Below the pieces are notes generated by a model, which worked only from the letters and a program-made list of their open reading frames with translations, was not told the origin of the DNA and did no database searches. From Kerstersia similis (GTDB lineage: Bacteria > Pseudomonadota > Gammaproteobacteria > Burkholderiales > Burkholderiaceae_B), in assembly GCF_965139615.1 (NCBI RefSeq), contig NZ_CBCSIQ010000010.1:56768-120767 (forward strand): a stretch of 64,000 nt of DNA, in the 5' to 3' direction. Both the position numbers and the translations under genes were made by a program. Each line of letters opens with the position of its first letter. The stretch's first letter is position 1. Of the stretch, positions 36,201-44,178 are shown in pieces.

Positions 36201-36313
36201 GAACGTCCCAGCTGGAAGTAGGCCTGCACGCCCAGCGCCAGTGACATCAGCATGGCGAACAGCACCAGGGCGCCATGCCGCAGGCCCCATGCCGAAAGGT
36301 TGAAGTGATTCAT
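33218..36313 (-). CDS. RND-family efflux pump, inner-membrane transporter
   Basis: A 1031-residue AcrB-like protein with 12 membrane segments and two large periplasmic loops. Characteristic parts: the first membrane helix with LGVQAYFQLGRSEDPEMTIMV, the mid-protein GLLVDDAIIAVEMM with the proton-relay aspartates, and the C-terminal GMVMRNSVILVDQID. It resembles the TriC/VexF-type branch with EDPE motif rather than classical AcrB. It expels hydrophobic compounds with the adaptor encoded just upstream; the genes overlap by ATGA at 36310-36313. No outer-membrane channel gene is next to it. Confidence 0.93.
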   Translation of the reverse strand: MNHFNLSAWGLRHGALVLFAMLMSLALGVQAYFQLGRSEDPEMTIMVMTLDVAWPGATTEEMQKQVVEKIQRTLQEVPYYDYVKSYVRPGRATLFLVLKDWAGKEAIHESWYQARKRVGDMRYTLPEGVIGPFFNDDFGDTFGSIYAFHADGFDDADMKQVLLAAREHVLALPDVSKVSLLGVQDQRFYLEFSHARLAQLGLTPEQVLASLAQRNIVMPAGTVEGPRARIAARVDGAIHSLEDIENTPVSANGRTFRLGDIATITRGFIDPPESSMRRDGKRVTGLAVSMVEGGDILRLGRQLQETMDDFQRQLPAGIQIEKIVDQPTLVDHSINEFLGHFLLALAIVLAVSLMALGLRTGIVVALSVPLVLGITFFIMWLMDIHLHRVSLGALIIALGLLVDDAIIAVEMMLVKMEQGWDRFRAASFAWTSTAFPMLTGTLITVAGFVPVGFARSSTSEFTQSIFWVVGISLIVSWLIAVLFTPYLGTKLLPDMPAPGSHAPTESPARQRMRRWFAAHIDWCVAHRKAVLVFTTLAFFASVAAFTLVPKQFFPDSPREEILIDVHLEEGASYAATLAETLAVEKLLSKDKRVGHYTAYVGGGAPRFYLALEPELPKLNYAQLIVYPKDIRDTPALAATLRQQLQEHFAHIRTRVYLLELGPPVGYPVQFRVRGSDPDTVRGIAYQVRDIMRQHPHIRDANLTWNERTKAVRLVVDQDRAQALGLSTQAIAQTLQTMLSGYTVTQVREGDELIDVVARAVPDERLDAARLDEISLRTASGAVVPLGQVARLQPELEEGGIWLRDRLPTLAVRADVIDAQAPDVSADIEGMLADLRASLPVGYAIDTGGSMEESAKANGAIALVLPLMLLLWALFLMIQLQSFSRMFMVLLTAPLGMMGVSLGLLITQVPFGFVATLGVIALAGMVMRNSVILVDQIDRDIAAGDSRWEAIIHATMRRTRPVVLTALAAILAMIPLTLSVLWRPMAISIMGGLAVATVLTLFFVPALYAAWFRVQRDEPAATAGTPPPGAAS

Positions 36314-37494
36314 GGCAGGCGGCCATCCCAGGGAGTGACCACCAGGCCAGCATCCAGACGATGAACTCCAGCGGTAACGACGCGCTCTCCTGCCTCCAGG
36401 CCGCCGAGTATGGTGACGTGGTCAGTGCCCAGGCGGCCGATGGTCACCGGGCGCAACACCAGGTGATCGGCGCCGGGGGGGAGCACCCAGACTGCGGTCG
36501 CGCCTTCATGCTGCAGCAGTGCCGACAGTGGCAAGGTCCAGGTGGCCGCTTCGTCTTGCGTGGCACGGGGCAGGGTGACGGTGGTGCTCATGCCGAGGCG
36601 GGCGCTCGGGCTCAGCGCCGGGACGGTCAGCCGGATGCGGAAGGTGCGTGTCACGGGATCGGCCGCCGGGGCCGCTTCGCGGACGGTGGCGGGAAAGCGG
36701 TGTTCGGGTTGCTCCAGCAGCGCTACCTGCGCGCCGGTGCCGGGTGCCAGGCTGGCGATCAGGTGTTCCGGCACATCGGCCTGAACTTCCAGTTCACCGG
36801 CATAGGCCAGCGAAACGACAGGGGCACCTGCGGCAATGACTTGCCCCGGTTCGGCCCAGACGGCAGTGATGATGCCGTCATGCGGCGCGCGCAAGGTGGC
36901 ATCGGCCAGGTCTGTGCGAGCGCGTTCCAGCTGGCTGGCGGCCGCGCGCACCTGGGCCGCAGCGCTGGTCTGGGCGGTCTGCATGCGTTCAAAGTCGGCT
37001 TTGGCGATGGCCCCGCGTGCTACCAGCTGCTGATTGCGCGTGACGTCGCTGCCGGCCTGTTCGAGGGCGCTGCGAGCTTGCGCCAACTGGGCTTCGGCCG
37101 CTTGCACCGCCAACTGCAAAGGAATCGGATCCAGCGTGGCGAGGACGGCGCCGGCCTTGACGCTGCTGCCGCGATCCACCGGCCGCGCTGACAAGCGGCC
37201 ACTGACGCGCAGCCCCAGCTGGCTTTCGGTTCGGGCGGCAACGATGCCCGGCAAGGACACATCGCTGGCTGGCGCCCGGCTGCCGACGGTTTCCAGGCGT
37301 ACCGGGACGGCGCCGGGAGCCGCGGGAGCGGCGCGCTCGCAGGCGCTCAGAAGACAGATCGCCAGCAGCGTCAGCAGCAGGCCGGTCAAGCGGCGCTGAA
37401 CCGGGTGGCGCCGGGTGCGGGTAGATGCGGCCAGGGAAAATCTAGCCTGGGTATCGCCTGGCATGGCGTTTGGCGGGGGGACGTCGTATGTCAT
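36310..37494 (-). CDS. RND efflux periplasmic adaptor lipoprotein (membrane fusion protein)
   Basis: A 394-residue adaptor. The lipobox is LLSAC (Cys about 52), followed by the barrel-sandwich segment RPVDRGSSVKAGAVLATLD, a helical hairpin rich in Ala/Gln/Arg (AQARSALEQAGSDVTRNQQL), and the second half of the lipoyl domain DATLRAPHDGIITAVWAEPGQ. It bridges the pump to an outer-membrane channel. The pump gene start overlaps its stop. The basic extension before the lipobox is long; ATG 37464 would shorten it. Confidence 0.9.
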   Translation of the reverse strand: MTYDVPPPNAMPGDTQARFSLAASTRTRRHPVQRRLTGLLLTLLAICLLSACERAAPAAPGAVPVRLETVGSRAPASDVSLPGIVAARTESQLGLRVSGRLSARPVDRGSSVKAGAVLATLDPIPLQLAVQAAEAQLAQARSALEQAGSDVTRNQQLVARGAIAKADFERMQTAQTSAAAQVRAAASQLERARTDLADATLRAPHDGIITAVWAEPGQVIAAGAPVVSLAYAGELEVQADVPEHLIASLAPGTGAQVALLEQPEHRFPATVREAAPAADPVTRTFRIRLTVPALSPSARLGMSTTVTLPRATQDEAATWTLPLSALLQHEGATAVWVLPPGADHLVLRPVTIGRLGTDHVTILGGLEAGERVVTAGVHRLDAGLVVTPWDGRLP

Positions 37495-37707
37495 TTCCTG
37501 AGCCCGAAAGAGGTCGCCTGCATTATGCCAGTGCCGCCTGCCGGAAAATCTGAATAGGGTTGCTTCTTGTTCCGTCCTGTTTCAAGGAGGTCGGAAAGGA
37601 CGGTTGAACGAGACAGGGCACGCGGCTTCTGGTCTTTTTTTCTGGTACGACTTCCTGATTTGTTCGCTTCCGTGCCAGAATATTGACACATGAAGCAAGG
37701 TTTTGAA

Positions 37708-39099
37708 ATGTTAAGAAAAAATACCTCGCCCGAGGAGTGGATGGCGGATTGGCGGCATATTTGCGGCAGGTACAGCGAAGATGTCTGGCGGTTGGTGCAG
37801 GGGCTGGTGCGGGAGCAGAAGGCCGAGCTGGCCACCCGGTTCTATGAACAGATGATGCAGGATTCGGCAGCGTCGTTCTTTCTGTCGGCGCAATTGGTGC
37901 AGAGCCGCTTGCATCCTGCCTTGCAGTCTTGGCTGGAGGGGGTGTTTTCCGTTGCCTTGACGGAAGATTACGAAGCGACGGTGGCCTATCAGAAACGGGT
38001 CGGCGGCGTACATGCGCGTATCGGCATCCCGACGCATCTGGTCATGCGCGGCGCGCGGGCGCTGAATGAGGCAATGTTCAGCCAGTTGCAGATGGCGGAT
38101 CCTGCCTTGCGTACGGAAGCGGTTGCCTACGTGGCGGAGCTGACTTCGCTGGCCATGGAGGTGATGTGCCAGGCGTACGCGGTATCGCATGACCGTAACT
38201 CCCGTGCCGAAGAAGCCTATCGGCTGTTTGCGATTTCCCAGGATATCGGGGCGGAGCGGGAAAAACAGCGGGCGGCGCTGCTGGGCTGGGAAAACCAGTT
38301 CATGTATGAGGTCGCGGTGAACCAGGCGCGTGCCAACCTGCCTTTGCTGGGCAAGTCTGAATTTGGCCTATGGTTTACGCACAAGGCCGCCCATGCATTC
38401 GAGGGCAGCCCGGATGTGGCCGCGATTCTGGCGGAAATCGAACGCGTGGATATCGCTGCCGGGCAGCTCAATGAGCTGGCTGCGGATTCGGATGGCAAGA
38501 ACACGGGGCAGGTGGATGTCCTGCGCCGTATCCGCGATCATTGCCGCACGGTCGGTTTCTTGCTGGAGGGCCTGTTCCAGCAGGCAGGCTACCTTGAATC
38601 CGGGCGCGATGTGCTGACGCGCCTGTTGAACCGGAAGTATCTGCAGGTCATCATGAACCGCGAGATCGAGTTTGCGCGCACCAATGGCGGCGGACTGGCG
38701 GTGTTGATGGTGGATATCGACCATTTCAAGCGCATCAATGATGAACATGGCCATGACGGAGGAGATGCGGCTTTGCGCCATGTCGGCCTATTCATGTCGC
38801 AGGCGGTGCGCAGCAGTGACTATCTGTTCCGTCTGGGGGGCGAGGAGTTCCTGGTGGTTCTGGTCGATGTCGAGCAGGAGACGGCGATGCTGGTGGCTGA
38901 AAACCTGCGGCGACGCGCGGAAAATGAGCGGATTCCGCTGGGGCAGAATATTCATTTGCGCATGACGCTCAGCATTGGCGTTGCGTTGTATGCCGGCCAT
39001 CCGGATTACCTCCTGCTGCTCAAGGCGGCGGATCAGGCCTTGTACCGTGCCAAGCACCTGGGCCGCAACCGGGTGGAGTTGAGCCGGGGCGTGGAGTAG
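37708..39099 (+). CDS. dosC: Globin-coupled diguanylate cyclase (DosC/BpeGReg type)
   Basis: A 463-residue oxygen sensor. The N-terminal globin-coupled sensor domain covers about 1-155, with proximal His102 in VGGVHARIGIP and a B-helix tyrosine in TRFYEQMM as probable distal ligand. A middle helical linker (160-290) follows, then a GGDEF domain with GGEEF at 377-381, so it should make cyclic di-GMP. An inhibitory site RSSD (368-371) lies exactly five residues ahead. It matches E. coli DosC and Bordetella BpeGReg in layout. ATG 37708 with GCAAGG upstream is preferred to ATG 37690, which has none. No phosphodiesterase partner is adjacent. Confidence 0.9.
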   Translation: MLRKNTSPEEWMADWRHICGRYSEDVWRLVQGLVREQKAELATRFYEQMMQDSAASFFLSAQLVQSRLHPALQSWLEGVFSVALTEDYEATVAYQKRVGGVHARIGIPTHLVMRGARALNEAMFSQLQMADPALRTEAVAYVAELTSLAMEVMCQAYAVSHDRNSRAEEAYRLFAISQDIGAEREKQRAALLGWENQFMYEVAVNQARANLPLLGKSEFGLWFTHKAAHAFEGSPDVAAILAEIERVDIAAGQLNELAADSDGKNTGQVDVLRRIRDHCRTVGFLLEGLFQQAGYLESGRDVLTRLLNRKYLQVIMNREIEFARTNGGGLAVLMVDIDHFKRINDEHGHDGGDAALRHVGLFMSQAVRSSDYLFRLGGEEFLVVLVDVEQETAMLVAENLRRRAENERIPLGQNIHLRMTLSIGVALYAGHPDYLLLLKAADQALYRAKHLGRNRVELSRGVE

Positions 39100-39207
39100 A
39101 GTAGCGGCGTGTATCGCCGGCCCTGAGGGTTGGCGATTGCGCTGGCATGGTGCCTGCGCGTGTCTGGCCCGGCATTGGCTCGGGCCTGTCCATGAAAAGG
39201 GGTATCC

Positions 39208-40446
39208 GTGTCCGAGCAGAAGTTGTGCACGCCGTCTGCGCAGGCGCACGCCACAGGGAGTACGCCTGTGCTGTCGAATCGCATTTTGCTGCTGATGGCG
39301 CTGGCCTGTGGCCTGTGTGCCGGCGCGAACTATTTCAATCAGCCGCTGCTCAACTCCATTGCACAAGCTTTCGGCGTGCCGGAATCCACCTCGTCCATGA
39401 CCGTCACCATTGCCCAGGTGGCTTATGGCGTGGGGCTGTTCCTGCTGGTGCCGCTGGGGGATATGCTGGCGCGCCGCCGCCTGGCGGTCGTCATGATGCT
39501 GCTGGCCGCGGCAGGACTGTTTCTCAGCGGGTTTTCGTCAGGCTTTGCCTGGCTGGCGATAGGCACGCTGATGACGGGCCTGTTCTCGGTTGCTGCGCAG
39601 GTGCTGGTGCCCATGGCGGCGGCGCTGGCTGCGCCAGGCGCCAGCGGCAGGGCGGTGGGGCTGGTGATGAGCGGGCTGCTGATGGGCATCTTGCTGGCCC
39701 GCAGCGTGGCAGGAATTCTGTCGGAACTGGGCGGCTGGCAATTGGTTTATCGTGCAGGCGGCGTCGCCATGTTGCTGGTGGCTCTGGCTTTGTGGCGTGC
39801 CTTGCCGGATGTGCCGGCGCCGGCTGCGCGCACCAGCTATCTGGCGACCTTGCGTTCCTTGGGCGTTTTGCTGGCGCGTTTGCCCCGTTTGCGCAGTGCT
39901 GCCCTGATGGGCGCGATTTCCTTTGGCGCGGTCAGCGTGCTGTTTTCCACCATGGCCCTGCTCTTGGCCGGGCCGGAGCATGGCTTGTCGGATATGGCGA
40001 TCGGTCTGGTCGGCCTGGCGGGCGTGGCCGGCGCGTTGATGGCCAATGTGGCCGGGCGTCTGGCCGATCGTGGCTGGGGGCAGATCACCATGCGCGCCTC
40101 CGCCGTGCTGCTGGTGGCGGGTTGGGGCATGTTGTGGCTGGGGCGGGATTCGCTGGCCTGGTTCCTGGCCGGTATCCTGATGATAGATCTTGCGCTGCAA
40201 GGGATCCATATCAGCAACCAGCATGTCATTTATCGTCTCTTGCCGGAGGCGCGTTCGCGCATCAATGCGGTTTACATGACCTGCTATTTTGGCGGCGCCG
40301 CACTGGGGTCGGCGTTGGGGTCACTGGCCTGGCAGCACGGTGGCTGGCAGTCGGTCTGCCTGGTGGGCGCCGGACTGGGATGCCTGAATTTCTTTGCCTT
40401 GTGGCTGGACTCGCGGTATGCGCGGCAGGACACGGTGGCAGCCTGA
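39208..40446 (+). CDS. MFS transporter (drug/sugar efflux type)
   Basis: A 412-residue carrier with 12 membrane segments. The opening ALACGLCAGANYFNQPLLNSIA and PLGDMLARRRLAVV (motif A) are typical of a large MFS efflux group (YgaY-like). GTG 39208 has AAAGGGG upstream. The substrate is unknown. The convergent MFS gene at 40517 lies 70 bases away. Confidence 0.85.
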   Translation: MSEQKLCTPSAQAHATGSTPVLSNRILLLMALACGLCAGANYFNQPLLNSIAQAFGVPESTSSMTVTIAQVAYGVGLFLLVPLGDMLARRRLAVVMMLLAAAGLFLSGFSSGFAWLAIGTLMTGLFSVAAQVLVPMAAALAAPGASGRAVGLVMSGLLMGILLARSVAGILSELGGWQLVYRAGGVAMLLVALALWRALPDVPAPAARTSYLATLRSLGVLLARLPRLRSAALMGAISFGAVSVLFSTMALLLAGPEHGLSDMAIGLVGLAGVAGALMANVAGRLADRGWGQITMRASAVLLVAGWGMLWLGRDSLAWFLAGILMIDLALQGIHISNQHVIYRLLPEARSRINAVYMTCYFGGAALGSALGSLAWQHGGWQSVCLVGAGLGCLNFFALWLDSRYARQDTVAA

Positions 40447-40516
40447 TGGCCGGCACAGCACTGTCCGCATGTCGCGGGCCGTGCTGTGCCGCAGCGCCGG
40501 ATGCGGCGACCGGCTT

Positions 40517-41710
40517 TCAGGCTTCCGGCGGCAGGTGTTTCAGGCCCTGGCGCAGACAGATCTGGGCCAGGATGGCTGCACCCAGCAATACTGCTGCAGC
40601 GCCGACGGCGGGGTTGCCGATGGCGGCAGCCAGCGCGGTACAGATCGCGCCCATCAACATCTGCGTGCTGCCATACAGGCCGGATGCCGAGCCGATCAGC
40701 TTCGCATCGACACTGATGGCGCGGGTCAGAATGGCTGGACTGGCGATTCCCGCGCCGCAGGTCAGCGCAGTCATGCTGAGCAGGATCCCGGTGACGGTCA
40801 GGTAGCCGGCGGCAACCTGAATGGCCAGCGAAGCGGCCGCAGCCAGGCTCAGCAGGGTGCCGCTGATGAGCAGCCGGTTGGCGGCCATCCGGGTCACCAG
40901 GCGGCTGGTAACGGCATTGCCCAGCGACATGCCGAAAATCAGGGCGCATAGATAAAGCCCGACCTCATGCAACGGGCGGCCCAGCCTGTCATGGAAAATG
41001 AAGGGGGCGCTGGAAATGAAAGCATGCATGCTGGTGGTGGTCAGCCCGCCGCCGATGGACAGATAGACAAAGGCGCGCGAACGCAGCAGGGAGTGATAGT
41101 TGCGAGCGACCTGGCCCAGATGGAGGGTCTGGCGATTGGCACTGGGCAGTGTTTCCGGCAACAGGCGCCAGGACAGGACAAGCGTGGCGGCACCGATGGC
41201 CGTCATCAGATAGAACACGGAGCGCCAGCCGGTATGGCTGGTCAGGATGCCGCCCAGCAGCGGCGCCAGGCTGGGCCCGAGCATCATCATCAGGTTCAGC
41301 AAAGCCAGGCGGCGCACCGCGTCATGCGCTTCCGATGTGTCGCGGGCAATGGCCCGGCCCAGCGCCAGGCCCGCGCAACCGCCCAGCGCCTGCAGCAGCC
41401 GCGCGCCCAGCAGCCCGGAAAGGCTGTCGGCAAATGCGGCCAGCAGGCTGCCCAGGACATAGAGCACCAGGCCGACCATCAGTGTCGGACGCCGGCCGAT
41501 GCTGTCCGCAATCGGGCCATAAACCAACTGCCCGGCAGACAGGCCGAGGATATAGACGCTGATGGTGGCTTGCATGGCGCCATTGCTGGCGTTCAATTCC
41601 AGACCGGCGGCGGGCAGGGCCGGCACGAAGAAATTCATTGCCATGGTGCTGGCAATGGTAATGACGGCCAGCAGCCAGAATGGCGGCCGGCCTTGCGGAG
41701 CGGACATCAT
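40517..41710 (-). CDS. Bcr/CflA-family MFS multidrug exporter
   Basis: A 397-residue 12-segment carrier. Family marks are VYILGLSAGQLVYGPIADSIGRRP (motif A as GPIADSIGRRP) and the mid-helix RAIARDTSEAHDAVR. It resembles Bcr (bicyclomycin/sulfonamide, dipeptide export). Its ATG overlaps the marR stop by four bases, so both are one unit under the palindromic operator at 42203. Confidence 0.9.
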   Translation of the reverse strand: MMSAPQGRPPFWLLAVITIASTMAMNFFVPALPAAGLELNASNGAMQATISVYILGLSAGQLVYGPIADSIGRRPTLMVGLVLYVLGSLLAAFADSLSGLLGARLLQALGGCAGLALGRAIARDTSEAHDAVRRLALLNLMMMLGPSLAPLLGGILTSHTGWRSVFYLMTAIGAATLVLSWRLLPETLPSANRQTLHLGQVARNYHSLLRSRAFVYLSIGGGLTTTSMHAFISSAPFIFHDRLGRPLHEVGLYLCALIFGMSLGNAVTSRLVTRMAANRLLISGTLLSLAAAASLAIQVAAGYLTVTGILLSMTALTCGAGIASPAILTRAISVDAKLIGSASGLYGSTQMLMGAICTALAAAIGNPAVGAAAVLLGAAILAQICLRQGLKHLPPEA

Positions 41711-42201
41711 GATTGAGGATCGCTGTTATTGGCGGCCAGGGTGGCAGATACCTGGCGCAGGACTTTCATGGCAAGCGCGAGTTCATCTTCGGGCAGCCCG
41801 CCCAGTAGCCGGGCGCGGACTTCGCTGGCAATACTTTCCACACGCAGGCTGAGTGCACGGCCGGCGGCCGTCAGCAGGATGCGCTTGGCGCGTTTGTCTT
41901 CGGCGTCTTCGACGCGCACGATATGGCCGTCGCGCTCCAGGGTGACGAGCAGGCGCACCACGGAAGAGCTGTCCAGCCCCATGGTACGGGCCAGATCCTT
42001 TTGGTGCAGCGGCGCGGCCGCACGGGATGCGTGCAGCAGGGCGCGCCAGGTTGCTTCGGTCAGCCCCAGGGGCTGCAACTCGGCGTCCAGCGCACGGCGC
42101 CATTGGCGCGCGACACAGCTGACCAGCGACGGAAAAGTGGTGTTGGCATTGACGTGAGGGGAGTCCTGCACGCCTGGAAGTGAGTCGGGGTGGGTGTCCA
42201 T
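41707..42201 (-). CDS. MarR-family repressor of the adjacent exporter
   Basis: A 164-residue winged-helix regulator. The recognition region is LHQKDLARTMGLDSSSVVRLLVTLERDGHIVR (core MGLDSSSVVRLLVTLE), and the wing is DAEDKRAKRILLTAAG. It is translated just ahead of the MFS exporter. A long palindrome immediately upstream of its start is probably its own operator, giving ligand-relieved autoregulation typical of MarR-exporter pairs. Confidence 0.92.
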   Translation of the reverse strand: MDTHPDSLPGVQDSPHVNANTTFPSLVSCVARQWRRALDAELQPLGLTEATWRALLHASRAAAPLHQKDLARTMGLDSSSVVRLLVTLERDGHIVRVEDAEDKRAKRILLTAAGRALSLRVESIASEVRARLLGGLPEDELALAMKVLRQVSATLAANNSDPQS

Positions 42202-42202
42202 G

Positions 42203-42241
42203 AAATAGATTGTATATCAATTGATGATATGCAATCTATTT
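42203..42241. promoter_or_regulatory. 39-bp near-perfect palindrome, probable MarR operator
   Basis: AAATAGATTG (42203-42212) and CAATCTATTT (42232-42241) are exact inverted repeats; the inside (TATATCAATTGATGATATG) continues the symmetry apart from one T-G wobble and the centre. It begins one base beyond the marR start codon and covers the last codons of lysE on the other side. TATCAATTGATA-type cores are usual for MarR dimers. Confidence 0.75.
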
Positions 42242-42871
42242 TTTCGGAGACAGTCCTTGCCATAGCATCAGCAGGCCCAGCAAGCCGAGCAAAAGGCCGC
42301 AGAGCCGTTCCACCACTGGCAGCCAGCGATGATAGTGGCGCTGCGCCCAAGGGTTGCCGATGAGCGCGGCGACCAGCAGATCCCAGGCCAGCACGACGCA
42401 GAACATCCAGATACCGCATAGCCAGAGCCAGAGCGATGGGGTGTGAGTATTGGCGAGCATGGAGGCCAGGCTGCCATAGAACAATGCGTTTTTCGGGTTG
42501 AGCAGGGCCGATAGCCCGCCCATGCCCAGGGCGCGCGGCCAGGACAGGCGCGGCGCATGGGCGGGCAGTCGGCGCTCTGCGCCGGGTGAAGGGGGCTGGC
42601 AGCTGCGCATCAGGGCAAGCGCCAGATAGAGCAGATAGGCGCCGCCTGCCATCTGCAGGCCGCGAAACAAGCCTGTGTCCGGTTTCAGCAGATCCAGCCC
42701 GGCGAATGCGATGGCGATGAACAGGCCATTGGCGAGGGCGATGCCCAGGCAGGCGCTGGCTGCGACGCGCAGGCCATTGCCAGCGGCGAGACGGGTGATC
42801 AGCAGGAAATCCGGGCCGGGAGCAAGGAGGGCGAAGAAATGGGCGGTGGCAATCAGAAGGAAGGTGGACAT
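42236..42871 (-). CDS. LysE-family amino acid exporter
   Basis: A 211-residue membrane protein with six segments. Family signatures: FFALLAPGPDFLLITRLAAGNG near the start and LSALLNPKNALFYGSL in the middle. It exports amino acids or homoserine-lactone-like compounds. The AraC-type regulator upstream in the same direction is the usual partner of such exporters. Its last codons overlap the MarR operator palindrome. Confidence 0.88.
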   Translation of the reverse strand: MSTFLLIATAHFFALLAPGPDFLLITRLAAGNGLRVAASACLGIALANGLFIAIAFAGLDLLKPDTGLFRGLQMAGGAYLLYLALALMRSCQPPSPGAERRLPAHAPRLSWPRALGMGGLSALLNPKNALFYGSLASMLANTHTPSLWLWLCGIWMFCVVLAWDLLVAALIGNPWAQRHYHRWLPVVERLCGLLLGLLGLLMLWQGLSPKK

Positions 42872-43063
42872 GGCAAGAACAGGCAGAGGCGATGGCCGCC
42901 AGTGTGTCCGGTGTCCGGGATCAGGTATTGAATGAAATTGCGGCAGATATGGCGTACCTCTCTCTACCGCCAGCAGGCGTGGCGCCTGGGCGGGGGCTGC
43001 GGAAGGAGCGGCGGGAGGGCGGAGACAGTCGCCGGTACGACTGCGCCCTGGTGGGCGGCCGCG

Positions 43064-43927
43064 CTAGGCGCCGCTGCGGTAGCGGCCGGGCGGCATGGCG
43101 GCGCGGGCCTTGAACATGCGCTGGAAATGGCTCTGGTCCGCGAAGCCCAGCCGATAGGCCGTGTCGGCCAGGCTGGCGCCCTGGCGCAGCCAGTCTCGCG
43201 CCTGATTGATGCGGAAATCCAGCTGGTAGGCATGGGGTGTCATGCCCGTCGCTGCGCGGAAGGCGCGTATCAGCTGGTAGCGGCCCATGCCGGCCAGGGC
43301 AGCCAGTCCGGCCAGCGACGGATTGGCCGCCGGGTCGTCGCGCAAAGCGTCCATCACCCGCAGCAGTGCCGGGCCGGGGGCGCAGCGGGCCAGCGGTGGC
43401 AAGGGGGCAGCGGCTGGCCGGGTATCGCTGTCCATGACGAATTCAATGAGTGCGGCATCCTTGGCGCAAGCCGGCTGGCCAGTGCCCAGTATTTGCGCCA
43501 GCTGGCGATAGGCTGCATACCGTGGTGGCGCGGTGGCCAGCATGACCTGATCCATGTACCGGGGCGTAAGCGAGGCACCCGATAGTGCGGCGTGTTCGAT
43601 GCGCAGGTCTTCCATCCAGGCGGCATCCAGGTGCAGCATGTGATAACTCCAGCTTTCCAGGGAGGCTGGATTGCAGGCATGGACATGCGCTGGCGGCACG
43701 TACACCAGGGTGCCGGGGCCGGTACGCCGCCGGCCGCCCTGGGCGCCGGTGAAGAGGCTATGGCCGCTGTCGATTGCGCCTATGGAATAGCTGGGGTGGC
43801 TGTGGGGCACATAGCAGGCGCGGCTGTGGCTGGCTTGCCGCAATTCGACATGCGGTAGCAGAGGGTCGCGCCAGAGCCGGATATCGGCGGCGGGAACGGG
43901 CGGGACGGCAGCGGCGGTGGATGGCAT
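43064..43927 (-). CDS. AraC-family transcriptional regulator
   Basis: A 287-residue regulator. The N-terminal cupin (AraC-like ligand-binding) includes CYVPHSHPSYSIGAIDSGHS and GTLVYVPPAHVHACNP. The C-terminal double helix-turn-helix has LAALAGMGRYQLIRAFRAATG and LADTAYRLGFADQSHFQRMFK. Cupin-AraC proteins next to LysE exporters usually control them; that target is inferred from the position, 192 bases upstream. Confidence 0.9.
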   Translation of the reverse strand: MPSTAAAVPPVPAADIRLWRDPLLPHVELRQASHSRACYVPHSHPSYSIGAIDSGHSLFTGAQGGRRRTGPGTLVYVPPAHVHACNPASLESWSYHMLHLDAAWMEDLRIEHAALSGASLTPRYMDQVMLATAPPRYAAYRQLAQILGTGQPACAKDAALIEFVMDSDTRPAAAPLPPLARCAPGPALLRVMDALRDDPAANPSLAGLAALAGMGRYQLIRAFRAATGMTPHAYQLDFRINQARDWLRQGASLADTAYRLGFADQSHFQRMFKARAAMPPGRYRSGA

Positions 43928-44178
43928 GGGCAGGACGGGACAGGCCCGCTGGCGGGATCGGGAAGGACAGCATGGAAATGCAGTGCACGTTCTGGGCTGA
44001 CAGGCCGGGCGCTTGAGAAGGCTGGGCGAATATCGGCTATCGCAGTAGCCTAATATTATGCGTATTCCTTATCCGCATTCATTTCTTTCAGCTCATCGCC
44101 CACCTGGGCGAGGCCTCGTCGCGGTCGATGGCCGGAACGGAGCGGGCCGGGCAGGGCTTCAAGGACGGACAGACAGTC
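43928..44178. other. 251-base divergent region between araC-like and DUF445 genes
   Basis: Promoters of both genes should lie here. No clear element pair or operator is recognised. AT-rich TAATATTATGCG near 44050-44062 is the most likely -10 area. Confidence 0.3.

Noticed and set aside
34529..36244. 571-codon open frame antisense to the RND pump gene
   Set aside because: Shadow frame of a GC-rich gene; the pump on the minus strand is unmistakable.
37682..37687. TTGACA as -35 element of the cyclase gene
   Set aside because: A matching -10 would lie inside the coding region after both possible start codons.
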